16,274 nucleotides of DNA. Origin: DATGIQ01 sp035295665 (GTDB taxonomy: Bacteria > Planctomycetota > Planctomycetia > Gemmatales > Gemmataceae). Each line of letters begins with the position of its first letter. Position 1 is the first letter of the stretch. The stretch is taken from positions 1 to 16,274 of the forward strand of contig DATGIQ010000115.1 in NCBI GenBank assembly GCA_035295665.1. Direction: 5' to 3'. A program made the position numbers and the translations under genes. Shown here piece by piece: positions 1-6,570 of this stretch. The notes beneath the pieces are model-generated. The model was not told where the DNA came from and did no database searches. It was given only the letters and a program-made list of their open reading frames with translations.

Positions 1-1
1 T

Positions 2-1018
2 GCAGCCGGGCTCCGCGATTTGCTGGCTCGATTTCGCAGCCGTGGGCTGCAAATTGCACTATTGGCCGCGCTGACGCTTATCGGCGTGGCTGATCTCGCC
101 GTGGTACCATTTCAGACCAGTCCGATTCCCAGGATTCCTGCGTGTTATGCCATGCTGCAAGCGCGCAAACCAGGTGCCACCATCCTAGAGGTGCCACAGC
201 TAGCCTCCGGCATCTGTGCCGAGCTTGGCTCCGCCTGCACATATTGGCAAGCCTGGCACCGTTGTCGGACTACCGGTGGCTACAGTGGCTACGACAATGT
301 CCGGTTTGACAATCTCATCTGGCAACCATCTCCCTTCGCTTGGCCGCGCATGGGACGGACGGATTTCTGGAGCCGACCTGAATCGATGGCAGTGGATCTT
401 GTTTCCGACGTGCGTTTCGAAGATTACGCTTGGTTGTATCTCACGGTGCGCCACCTGGACTTTCTCGTACTTCACCATGAACCCGACCTGGCTGACGAGT
501 TTCTCCCAGCGGTAGAGAGGCTCAAGCCCCTTCTTCGGCACGCGTGCATTCTCGAAGACGGCGACAATTCCGTTTATGACCGGGCGCTGCTCCGAATGCC
601 CCAACGGCCCACATTATTGTGCACGGATGGCTGGCGGCACCGAAACCCTTGGCACGGCTCGCTAACCTGCGTGCTGGGCAGGGTCGGCCACATCGCAGCC
701 TTTAACCCTGACCCGAGCCAGCTGCTCACACTTACGCTGGATGCCGTGGCGCTGCACCGCACTTGTACAGTTCGCCTTTTGGCCGATGGGAAGGAACGGG
801 CGCGCTGGGACGTTGCCGCGGACCAGTTGCACACTTACACCAGCCCGCCCTTTCCGCTCCCGGCCGGGATTTCGCGACTGGTTCTCCAAAGCGACTCAGA
901 AGAACAGCCGACCCGGCCGGAGCTTACCTACGAGGGAGACACATCGCCGTACAGTTTGCGGGTGGCCCATGTCGGTCTGTGCAGCCGGCTTTCGCACACA
1001 GTTGGAGAACCGGAGTAA
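2..1018 (+). CDS. C-terminal part of a multi-pass membrane protein, GT-C glycosyltransferase-like (5' end outside window)
   Basis: The reading frame is open to the left edge of the window, so only the last ~339 residues are visible; the TTG at 20 is not a convincing start and has no Shine-Dalgarno sequence. The visible part begins with a basic stretch and a hydrophobic segment (LQIALLAALTLIG), probably the last membrane helix. A soluble region follows, with a YAMLQARKPGATILEVP motif that resembles the first strand after the membrane domain in large GT-C/mannosyltransferase-like proteins. The last ~120 residues look like a beta-sandwich (VRLLADGKERARWDV, then FPLPAGISRLVLQSDS). This would be the extracytoplasmic tail of a polyprenyl-phosphate-sugar-dependent transferase or a related surface-polymer protein; that role is inferred because the catalytic membrane part is not in the window. 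The next gene starts 4 bases downstream, so the two are probably co-transcribed. Confidence 0.72.
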   Translation, partial: AAGLRDLLARFRSRGLQIALLAALTLIGVADLAVVPFQTSPIPRIPACYAMLQARKPGATILEVPQLASGICAELGSACTYWQAWHRCRTTGGYSGYDNVRFDNLIWQPSPFAWPRMGRTDFWSRPESMAVDLVSDVRFEDYAWLYLTVRHLDFLVLHHEPDLADEFLPAVERLKPLLRHACILEDGDNSVYDRALLRMPQRPTLLCTDGWRHRNPWHGSLTCVLGRVGHIAAFNPDPSQLLTLTLDAVALHRTCTVRLLADGKERARWDVAADQLHTYTSPPFPLPAGISRLVLQSDSEEQPTRPELTYEGDTSPYSLRVAHVGLCSRLSHTVGEPE

Positions 1019-1021
1019 CGG

Positions 1022-2188
1022 ATGCCAAGTCCTCGCCAAGCTCTCGCTTCCCGCTGCCGAAAGACCCTGGTTGGGGGCCTCATTGGTTGCTTGGTCTTGC
1101 ACATTACTCTCGTGGTTATCACCGATCAGGTACTTCCGGAGCTGCGCGATCCAGAATATGGGTTCAAGCTTGCTCGGCTGCGCGAACGATTGAGGCAGGA
1201 GCCGGACCGGCCACTGCTTCTCCTTCTCGGCAGTTCGCGCACGGGCTATGGTCTTCGGCCGGAAGCCGCCGCGGATTGGCGGACGCCAAACGGAGAGTCG
1301 CCGATCGTCTATAATTTCGGTCTGACGGGCTCGGGGCCGATTTTGGAGCTCCTTTGCCTGCACCGTCTCCTCCGTGCCGGGATCCATCCTGATCGCGTGA
1401 TCATCGAAGTGATGCCGCCCAATCTGCATCAGGAAGGCAGCTGGGCTGAGACGAATTGGATCGGCATCAATCGCCTGGGATGGGACGATGTGCAACGGTT
1501 GCGCCGCTATGCCGAGGCTCCAAAGCAGTTGTGCCTCGACTGGTGGCGAATGCATGGATCGCCTTGGTATGCACAGCGTTTCTGCATCCTGAGTCGGTAT
1601 GCGCCCGGTTGGCTGCCGTGGGAAACCCGGCAGGATATTTGGCTAGGGTTGGACCGCTCGGGCTGGATGATTTACCCCAACACGGTCTTGAATCCTGCGC
1701 AGCAGCGCCGCGCCCTGGAATTCGCCCGCCGGCACTACGCCCCGGCCTTCGTGAACTTTCATATCACGGACGCCGCCGACCGAGCCCTGCGCGATCTTCT
1801 GACGGTGTGCCGGCGGCAAGGCATCGCAGCCACGCTCTTGCTCATGCCGGAGGGACCCGAGTTCCAAAGCTGGTACCCTCCCACTGCCCGGGCCGAAATC
1901 GACGCTTACCTATCCCGTGTCAGTCACGAATATTGTGTCGCAGTGATTGACGCCCGCGGCTGGCTCCCCGAGACCGCATTTTTCGATAGTCATCATCTCC
2001 ATCCCGACGGAGCCACGGTTTTCACGCAGCGATTTTCACGTGAGCTGTGCAAGCCGGCTCCAGTGCCTGGACGGCCCTCACTCAGCGAACGGCCAAGCGG
2101 AGCTGACCTGAGAGGATTGTTCGCTGTCGGAATCGATTCCGAACGGGTACACGAACGCCGAGAGATTTCCGTAGGTGAAGGGCAATAA
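1022..2188 (+). CDS. Membrane-anchored SGNH/GDSL-hydrolase-like protein
   Basis: This is a 388-residue protein. A basic N-terminus and one hydrophobic helix (about residues 16-34) suggest a signal anchor with the rest outside the cytoplasm. SGNH hallmarks are visible: LLLLLGSSRTGYG at 65-77 (block I; candidate nucleophile Ser71 or Ser72), NFGLTGSGP at 98-106, EVMPPN at 129-134, and near the C-terminus FDSHHLHPDG at 321-330, which carries the D-x-x-H pair of block V (Asp322/His325). Relatives of this type (DltD, AlgX/AlgJ, DUF1574-like proteins) move or remove acyl groups on surface polymers; a similar role here is inference. The ATG has a good ribosome site (GGAG at 1012-1015) and lies four bases after the preceding stop codon, which points to one operon with the membrane protein before it. 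The last ~45 residues are low in recognisable structure. The substrate is unknown. Confidence 0.78.
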   Translation: MPSPRQALASRCRKTLVGGLIGCLVLHITLVVITDQVLPELRDPEYGFKLARLRERLRQEPDRPLLLLLGSSRTGYGLRPEAAADWRTPNGESPIVYNFGLTGSGPILELLCLHRLLRAGIHPDRVIIEVMPPNLHQEGSWAETNWIGINRLGWDDVQRLRRYAEAPKQLCLDWWRMHGSPWYAQRFCILSRYAPGWLPWETRQDIWLGLDRSGWMIYPNTVLNPAQQRRALEFARRHYAPAFVNFHITDAADRALRDLLTVCRRQGIAATLLLMPEGPEFQSWYPPTARAEIDAYLSRVSHEYCVAVIDARGWLPETAFFDSHHLHPDGATVFTQRFSRELCKPAPVPGRPSLSERPSGADLRGLFAVGIDSERVHERREISVGEGQ

Positions 2189-2242
2189 CAACGACTGGCG
2201 CACCGAATTGAAAACGTTCACCCTGGCCTGAATCAGACCCTG
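2189..2242. other. Short convergent intergenic spacer
   Basis: Only 54 bases separate the stop of the SGNH gene (+) from the stop of rimK (-). I see no strong hairpin with a T run for either strand; the best dyad is a 4-bp stem around AACG (about 2199-2216). It does contain a 14-base element (2225-2238) that recurs with one mismatch at 5238-5251 on the other side of the rimK operon. Confidence 0.5.
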
Positions 2243-3136
2243 TCAAGGATTGCGGACCGCCGGTGTCACCTCGCGTTCCAGATGTTCGATGATTGCCTCG
2301 GCAACATTCACGCCGGTCGTTTTCTGGATACCTTCCAGGCCGGGTGAGGAATTCACCTCCATGACCATCGGCCCTTCGGCCGACTCGATCAGGTCGACGC
2401 CGGCGACGCGCAAGCCCAGGACCCGAGCTGCGGACAGAGCGGTCTTGCGGCACTCGGCAGATAGCCGGATCTTCTTGGCCGTGCCCCCGCGGTGGATGTT
2501 GGAACGGAACTCCCCGGCCACGGCTTGACGGCGCATCGCGGCCACCACGCGCCGGCCCACCACCAACGCGCGAATATCGGAGCCATTCGCTTCGCGGATG
2601 AATTTCTGAATCAGAATGTTTTGGTCAAGGCCGTGAAAAGCCTCAATCACTGAGCTAGCTGCCATCGCGCTCTCGGCCAGGATCACACCGATGCCCTGGG
2701 TTCCTTCCAGCAACTTGACCACCACCGGCGGACCATCCAATCGGTCCATGCATTTACTGACGTGATCGGCCTGGCGCGTGAACACCGTGGGCGGCACCCC
2801 AATATCGTGCCGGCTCAGCAGCTGGAGTGCCCGCAGCTTGTCCCGGGAACGGGCAATCGCCTGCGATTCATTCAGGCAATAAACGCCCATCATTTCAAAC
2901 TGTCGAACAACGGCCATGCCGAAGAAGGTGATCGAGGCGCCGATGCGCGGAATCACCGCGTCCACCGGACCCACCGGTTCTCCGCCGTGAAAAAGCTCCG
3001 GATTGCGTTTGCTGACGCGGATATCGAATTGCAATGTATCCAGCACGCGGACACCGTGGCCACGCTGCCGGGCCGCTTCCGCCAGCACCCGCGTGCTGTA
3101 CAGGGTTTCGTTCCGCGACAGGAGGACAATCCGCAT
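2243..3136 (-). CDS. rimK: RimK-family ATP-grasp alpha-L-glutamate ligase
   Basis: This 297-residue protein matches the usual RimK length (E. coli RimK is 300). RimK adds glutamate residues to the C-terminus of ribosomal protein S6 in the cytoplasm using ATP; relatives LysX and MptN/CofF glutamylate AmCP or cofactors. Visible features are an N-terminal fold starting MRIVLLSRNE, SRDK at 97-100, the ATP-grasp nucleotide loop VVVKLLEGTQGIG at 138-150 (Lys141), IQKFIREANGSDIR at 176-189, the RSNIHRGG loop at 211-218, and the metal/ATP site with Asp248, Glu260 and Asn262 in VMEVNSSPGLEG. All catalytic positions look intact. I chose the ATG at 3136 because GGAG sits 5 bases upstream; an in-frame GTG at 3142 overlaps that site. 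The gene lies 46 bases after the RimB-like protease gene in the same operon. S6 as the substrate is assumed from the family; a tetrahydromethanopterin/F420-type substrate is an alternative. Confidence 0.93.
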   Translation of the reverse strand: MRIVLLSRNETLYSTRVLAEAARQRGHGVRVLDTLQFDIRVSKRNPELFHGGEPVGPVDAVIPRIGASITFFGMAVVRQFEMMGVYCLNESQAIARSRDKLRALQLLSRHDIGVPPTVFTRQADHVSKCMDRLDGPPVVVKLLEGTQGIGVILAESAMAASSVIEAFHGLDQNILIQKFIREANGSDIRALVVGRRVVAAMRRQAVAGEFRSNIHRGGTAKKIRLSAECRKTALSAARVLGLRVAGVDLIESAEGPMVMEVNSSPGLEGIQKTTGVNVAEAIIEHLEREVTPAVRNP

Positions 3137-3182
3137 ATTCACTCCGACCCTGGTCCGCCGCCCGTAGCAGGCAGACTACCGA

Positions 3183-3665
3183 CTAGGTGCGCAATAAGTA
3201 CTTTTTGCTCACATCGACAACAAAATCGCCTTCCAAGGCCTTGCGGCCCAAGATCATGCGAAAGAGCATGCGCGAACGGTTTGTGACCGTCATCGGGATG
3301 CGCTTCGTGACCGCACCCAAACGGATCACCGTTTCGATCAAGGGCCGCTGCTCGTGGATCCCCGTTGAGCTCCGGACCACCACGATCTCGAGAACCGGCA
3401 CGCTGACGACGGTCACGCGGTGCGGATGCTTCCGGCTCAGGACCAACCGTAAATCGGCGACGAGACCGGAATCGGTCTCACGCAAATCGTAATGCAGCGC
3501 GTCCAACGCCGAGGTCCGTGCGCCCGTATCGATCTTGGCCTTCACCCGCCGGATGTTCCAGGCCGGAAAATCGACGTACTCCTTCCAGCCAATGGTTAGC
3601 GGTCTCGGGGCCGCGGTCCGCGAGGCGGCAGCCGAGGTTTCGCTCGTCGAAGGGAGTTCTTTCAT
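3183..3665 (-). CDS. RimK-associated retropepsin-like ('ATP-dependent zinc') protease, RimB-like
   Basis: This 160-residue cytoplasmic protein belongs to the Zn_protease/RimK-associated family (PF05618 type). After a ~22-residue Ala/Ser-rich leader comes IGWKEYVDFPAW, then the signature IDTGARTSAL at 45-54, whose Asp46 corresponds to the catalytic Asp of retropepsin-like folds. The C-terminal family block is MLFRMILGRKALEGDFVVDVSKKYLL (133-158), with the dimer-forming strands in between. In pseudomonads a homologue (RimB) is encoded with rimK and modulates S6 glutamylation; the same partnership is likely here because rimK is the next gene downstream. The start codon overlaps the stop of the TPR gene as ATGA (3662-3665), the classic arrangement for translational coupling. 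No RimA-like phosphodiesterase is seen in the window. Confidence 0.9.
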   Translation of the reverse strand: MKELPSTSETSAAASRTAAPRPLTIGWKEYVDFPAWNIRRVKAKIDTGARTSALDALHYDLRETDSGLVADLRLVLSRKHPHRVTVVSVPVLEIVVVRSSTGIHEQRPLIETVIRLGAVTKRIPMTVTNRSRMLFRMILGRKALEGDFVVDVSKKYLLRT

Positions 3666-4789
3666 CCCGTCCTCCGCCGTCGACGCAGTTCACGAATCTG
3701 GAAGTAACCTAGCAACACGATGACCAAAAACGCAATTCCCCCGACGACCACGAGCTGCCGGCCATCGGGAAGCCAATCGGGGAGCGTGCTGGAAGTTGTG
3801 GAATTCCCGGCTGGGGTAGCAATTCCAACTGACGCCGGGTCCACGATGGCGCCGGCGTCAGCCGGCTTGGTCTCCTGTACAACGAGCCGATGCGCTCGCA
3901 AGTCGGCCGCGCTGAAACGGCGAACGTTACCAATGCAGTCGTCAAAAATCTTTGTAGCCGCTCCCACGTCTCCGTTGGCGTTATACAACTCCCCCAGCAG
4001 CCAATACAAGCGCGTATCATCGGGGAACCAAAGAACCAGTTGCTGCACGACCGCCAAGGCGTCGGCAGGAAGTTTGGCTCGCTCGGCGGCAGCGATTTTG
4101 CCCGCTTCATATTGCCCGCTCTCGGCGACGAAGCGCACCGGGCCTTTTTCGTGGAAGAGATCATCGAGTTTCTCAGGATGCTTGGCTCGTCCCGAGGACG
4201 CGCCGGCAAGCTCGCGGTAACGCAATTTCACCAATTCCAGGTGGTATTTCTCGACCGTCCGCAGCCAGGCCAGCTGCTCTTTCGCGATATCGGGCCAGGT
4301 TTTCGGCCAAAGATCCTTCACCTGCTGCAAATACGCGATCGCACGGTCCAGCCGGCCAATCAATTGATGAGCAGTGGCCAGGTTGGCGAACAACATAAAG
4401 TTTTGCCGTTCCTGGGCTGCGATCGGTTCCAAAACCTGGATGGCCTGCTCGTACTGGCGGAGGCGAATCAGATAAGCACTGAGGTCAACCCGCTGCTGCA
4501 CGGTGATCCGGCCGGCGCGAAGCAAGGCCGACAATTCATCTCGGCGAGCAAGATAATGTTTGCGTTGAGGGCTGTCGGACTGCTTGGAACCGAGCGGAGG
4601 CTCTACTCCGATCCCCATCACGGTAGACAGGGTATCTTCAAATTGGGAAAAGCCAAGCGGCTTCGCGCCGAGCTCCGTCGCAACGGGACCCTCCATCGGC
4701 TCGGCGGTATTATAGAGGCCGGCACACAGTGGTCTCGAACTCAGCAAACAGGTCCCCAGGACCATCGCCGCCATCAATCCTGTTCGCAT
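3662..4789 (-). CDS. TPR-repeat protein with signal peptide and C-terminal membrane anchor
   Basis: The protein is 375 residues from the ATG at 4789, which has GAGG about 10 bases upstream and begins a typical signal peptide (MRTGLMAAMVLGTCLLSSRPLCAG). The frame is open further upstream to 4900, but that stretch lacks a ribosome site and runs into the preceding gene. The middle contains tetratricopeptide-like helical pairs: YLIRLRQYEQAIQVLEPI, then NLATAHQLIGRLDRAIAYLQQ, and later LYWLLGELYNANGDVGAATKIF. A Ser/Thr/Pro-rich spacer leads to a single hydrophobic helix (about 345-364) followed by an RELRRRRR stop-transfer, so the TPR domain should be extracytoplasmic and the tail cytoplasmic. TPRs bind partner proteins; the partner is unknown. 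It is the second gene of the small-membrane-protein/TPR/RimB/RimK unit and overlaps the protease gene by 4 bases. It carries no catalytic motif I recognise. Confidence 0.85.
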   Translation of the reverse strand: MRTGLMAAMVLGTCLLSSRPLCAGLYNTAEPMEGPVATELGAKPLGFSQFEDTLSTVMGIGVEPPLGSKQSDSPQRKHYLARRDELSALLRAGRITVQQRVDLSAYLIRLRQYEQAIQVLEPIAAQERQNFMLFANLATAHQLIGRLDRAIAYLQQVKDLWPKTWPDIAKEQLAWLRTVEKYHLELVKLRYRELAGASSGRAKHPEKLDDLFHEKGPVRFVAESGQYEAGKIAAAERAKLPADALAVVQQLVLWFPDDTRLYWLLGELYNANGDVGAATKIFDDCIGNVRRFSAADLRAHRLVVQETKPADAGAIVDPASVGIATPAGNSTTSSTLPDWLPDGRQLVVVGGIAFLVIVLLGYFQIRELRRRRRTG

Positions 4790-4818
4790 CGTTGTATCCT
4801 CGCTGACACCAAACAATC

Positions 4819-5160
4819 CTAACAGGGCGGCACGCGACTTTCGCCGGCCGATCGTTGTGGCTGAGCCCGCACTTCTGCCGTGATATCGCATCCCCCGCAA
4901 AAATTACTCAGCACGACCAAGGGGGTATGAATGAATCCCCACGGGACCCCCCACCATCCCACCAGCAGCGACAGGGCACTGTACGGAAGCGACCGCAGCA
5001 GGCCCTTTTCGCCTGGTCGCAGGAAATAGGCCTTGCTTCGTCGCCGCACGGTTAGGGCGATCAAGGAGACGCAATACTCAAAAACGACGACTCGGCCGCC
5101 CGCCGCGAGAAACGATTCGAGCTCCGCCGAACCTACATTGCCGGGCTTGGGCATCCCCAC
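4819..5160 (-). CDS. Small conserved-looking membrane protein of unknown function
   Basis: This is a 113-residue protein. A ribosome site (GGGAG about 9 bases before the ATG at 5160) supports the start. Residues ~12-35 (ELESFLAAGGRVVVFEYCVSLIAL) and ~60-82 (LPYSALSLLVGWWGVPWGFIHT) are hydrophobic, joined by a basic loop (VRRRSKAYFLRPGEKG), suggesting two membrane-associated helices with the loop in the cytoplasm. The GWWGVPWG patch followed by NFCGGCDIT looks like a conserved motif, and I recall similar small proteins in planctomycetes, but I cannot name a family. It contains three Cys residues near the C-terminus, two of them in a C-G-G-C arrangement, and could be redox active or metal binding; that is speculation. 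Its stop lies 30 bases before the TPR gene start, so it is the likely first gene of the rimK operon. Confidence 0.75.
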   Translation of the reverse strand: MGMPKPGNVGSAELESFLAAGGRVVVFEYCVSLIALTVRRRSKAYFLRPGEKGLLRSLPYSALSLLVGWWGVPWGFIHTPLVVLSNFCGGCDITAEVRAQPQRSAGESRVPPC

Positions 5161-5221
5161 GTTTGCCGTCTCCCACGGAGGGCCAGACTGCCCAAGCGGC
5201 AGGGTCGGCGCTCGTGTGTTA

Positions 5222-5249
5222 ATTCTACTAAGAATCGGGCCTGAGTCAG
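5222..5249 (-). promoter_or_regulatory. Candidate sigma70-type promoter of the rimK operon
   Basis: On the - strand CTGACT (complement of 5244-5249; 4 of 6 to TTGACA) is followed after 16 bases by TAGAAT (complement of 5222-5227; 5 of 6 to TATAAT). It lies about 60 bases upstream of the ATG at 5160 and after the terminator of the preceding genes, the position expected for the operon promoter. The -35 box falls inside the inverted repeat at 5241-5265. Planctomycete promoter consensus is poorly defined, so confidence is modest. Confidence 0.4.
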
Positions 5250-5265
5250 ACGGGGTTTGATTCAG
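5241..5265. repeat. Imperfect inverted repeat overlapping the candidate -35 box
   Basis: The arms are ctgagtcagac (5241-5251) and gtttgattcag (5255-5265), separated by ggg. As + strand RNA all 11 positions pair (two as G-U); as DNA 9 of 11 are complementary. No + strand gene ends here, so a + strand terminator is unlikely despite the T4 at 5273-5276. An operator overlapping the -35 box is the more sensible reading, but this is inferred from position only. Confidence 0.4.
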
Positions 5266-5290
5266 CGTGTCGTTTTAGAAACCCTTAAAA

Positions 5291-5325
5291 ACGGAGTCTG
5301 GAACTGTGACTGGAGAGTTCCAGAC
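5291..5325 (-). terminator. Rho-independent terminator of the nikK-M-L genes
   Basis: A perfect 10-bp stem (arms 5296-5305 and 5316-5325, gtctggaact and its complement) with a 10-base loop begins 8 bases after the stop codon of the NikL-like gene (read on the - strand) and is followed by TCCG and five T residues (complement of 5286-5290). It is flanked by a second perfect 9-bp arm pair, 5277-5285 and 5336-5344 (agaaaccct / agggtttct), the outer right arm overlapping the stop codon. Confidence 0.8.
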
Positions 5326-5333
5326 ATCATTTA

Positions 5334-5888
5334 TTAGGGTTTCTGATTCGGGCCGTGCAGCATGCGCAACTTTTGGGCATTGCGGAGGCTGAGCACAAAG
5401 GCAGCCAGGGCTAACACTAAGCCGACCCCAATGAGCAAATCCTTGATCGGCGGTCCCGAGCTGCGTTCGACCAAGGTCAGGGGACTCGGGGAAAGGACCC
5501 TGCCGCTACCCTCCGATTTGGTTGGCATTTCCCTGCCGGCTTGCTCAAGAGCCCCCGTGGCTATCGAGAGCACTTTGCGGTGTCCCGCCCCTGCCGAGAC
5601 CACGACGGTATGGGGGAGCACGTCGCCGTAGGAAAATACGAACACCCCCTGCTCGTTGAGCTGTCCTTGGATGATGAGTTGCTCCAGGGCGTCAAAAACC
5701 TGCACGTTGGCTCCTTTGGCTGCATCCCCGCTGGAGAACCAGCTTTCCACCTGGACCTTCCGATTGGGCAATACAAATGCCTGGGCGTCCAGCCGGTGCG
5801 CGTGGACAGCAGTAGGCGAAAGAAAGGTCGCCACCACCGCCGTTGCGATCAGCGCAGGGAGCTTCACGGTACGGATTCGATCGGGCAT
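5334..5888 (-). CDS. NikL-like accessory protein of an ECF nickel/cobalt transporter
   Basis: This is a 184-residue protein from the ATG at 5888; the frame is open further upstream but only this start gives a signal peptide (MPDRIRTVKLPALIATAVVATF...AVHA). The predicted mature protein starts with His31. Residues 31-110 fit the NikL/carboxypeptidase-regulatory-like fold: AHRLDAQAFV, VQVESWFSSGDAAKGANVQVFD, a ...QLNEQGVFVFSY turn, and a VVVSAGAGHR block. A membrane helix (about 151-168) is followed by a basic cytoplasmic tail. In NikKMLQO systems NikL replaces NikN and helps load or gate the metal into the S-component NikM from the outside. The gene overlaps the end of the CbiM/NikM gene by 25 bases, and the K-M-L order matches known loci. 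A terminator follows directly, so the usual Q (EcfT) and O (ATPase) genes are not in this transcript. A generic Ig-like secreted protein is the alternative, less likely given the context. Confidence 0.82.
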   Translation of the reverse strand: MPDRIRTVKLPALIATAVVATFLSPTAVHAHRLDAQAFVLPNRKVQVESWFSSGDAAKGANVQVFDALEQLIIQGQLNEQGVFVFSYGDVLPHTVVVSAGAGHRKVLSIATGALEQAGREMPTKSEGSGRVLSPSPLTLVERSSGPPIKDLLIGVGLVLALAAFVLSLRNAQKLRMLHGPNQKP

Positions 5889-6544
5889 TCCCTGTTCTCG
5901 TGGAGTACGAGCCCCAGCATTTCCGGCTTGACCTGCGCCAGGAAGCGGACCGTGAACCCAACAACGATTCCTTCGATGGCGACGATTGGCAGGTGAGCAA
6001 GCAAGACAAGTTGGGCGAGCGTCCGCCAACTCTCCTGGCCGCCCCAGGCCAGCACCAGACTGTTCAGCAGCACCGTAGCCAGCGTGGCCGTCGATCCGAT
6101 CAGCAGTCCGATCGTGAACCATCTTTGCCGCAAGAGGGGCAGGCATCCAAGCAAGGCAAACAGCTGCCAGGCCATGAGAGCGGGCAGAACCATGACACAA
6201 CTGTTAACCCCGAGCGTCAGAAAGCCGCCGTGACCGAGCAAGGCTGCTTGCAGGAACAGGCCCACGGGAATGGCCAGGGCAGCACGCCGGCCAAGGATCA
6301 CTCCGACCAGACCATTCAGCAACAGGTGAACGCTCGTCGGAAAGACGCGGACATGGATCGATGAAGCCACGAAGAAAGCGGTGGAGAGCAAAGCAATTTG
6401 TGGAATCTCATCATCGCGAATCCGCCAGGCCCCGAACAGAGCCAGCAGGGCCGCCAGAGCAAGTCCGCCCGACCACCACGGCCAAGCCAGGATGCCATCA
6501 GAGATGTGCACGGCCCATAGGAGCGTACCAAGCATGTCTGGCAT
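5864..6544 (-). CDS. nikM: CbiM/NikM-family membrane S-component for nickel/cobalt uptake
   Basis: The protein is 226 residues from the ATG at 6544. CbiM/NikM S-components bind Ni2+ or Co2+ in the membrane. Family motifs are the HISDGIL block (13-19, usually at the extreme N-terminus), PTSVHLLLNGLVGVILG (69-85, His73), LFLQAALLGHGGFLTLGVNS (96-115) and LLAHLPIVAIEGIVVGF (181-197); six or so hydrophobic helices fit. The start is uncertain. AGGGAGGA at about 6556-6563 is the only good ribosome site and lies 12 bases before the ATG at 6544; a GTG at 6574 overlaps the previous stop as GTGA; a GTG at 6511 would give a protein starting Met-His-Ile-Ser-Asp-Gly, exactly the canonical metal-binding N-terminus. 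The third option fits the chemistry best but lacks a ribosome site. The gene sits between NikK-like and NikL-like genes. Nickel versus cobalt cannot be decided from sequence. Confidence 0.91.
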   Translation of the reverse strand: MPDMLGTLLWAVHISDGILAWPWWSGGLALAALLALFGAWRIRDDEIPQIALLSTAFFVASSIHVRVFPTSVHLLLNGLVGVILGRRAALAIPVGLFLQAALLGHGGFLTLGVNSCVMVLPALMAWQLFALLGCLPLLRQRWFTIGLLIGSTATLATVLLNSLVLAWGGQESWRTLAQLVLLAHLPIVAIEGIVVGFTVRFLAQVKPEMLGLVLHENRECPIESVP

Positions 6545-6570
6545 AGCGCGCGAAATCCTCCCTGCCGTCC

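Larger units (their letters stand above)
5161..5333. other. 173-base intergenic region between the NikL-like gene and the rimK operon
   Basis: No coding potential is evident. Read in the - direction it holds, in order, an intrinsic terminator for the nikK-M-L genes (5291-5325), an imperfect inverted repeat (5241-5265), a candidate promoter (-10 at 5222-5227) and the ribosome site of the small membrane protein (about 5170-5174). Confidence 0.7.

Noticed and set aside
3890..4822. A 310-codon open frame on the + strand opposite the TPR gene
   Set aside because: The - strand frame has a signal peptide, TPR repeats, a membrane anchor, a ribosome site and operon overlap; the + frame has none of these.
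4790..4900. Upstream extension of the TPR protein to a start at 4900
   Set aside because: It would overlap the small membrane protein gene, lacks a ribosome site and would bury the signal peptide that starts at 4789.
5889..6200. Upstream extension of the NikL-like protein to a start at 6200
   Set aside because: The extra region overlaps the NikM gene in another frame and would place the signal peptide internally.
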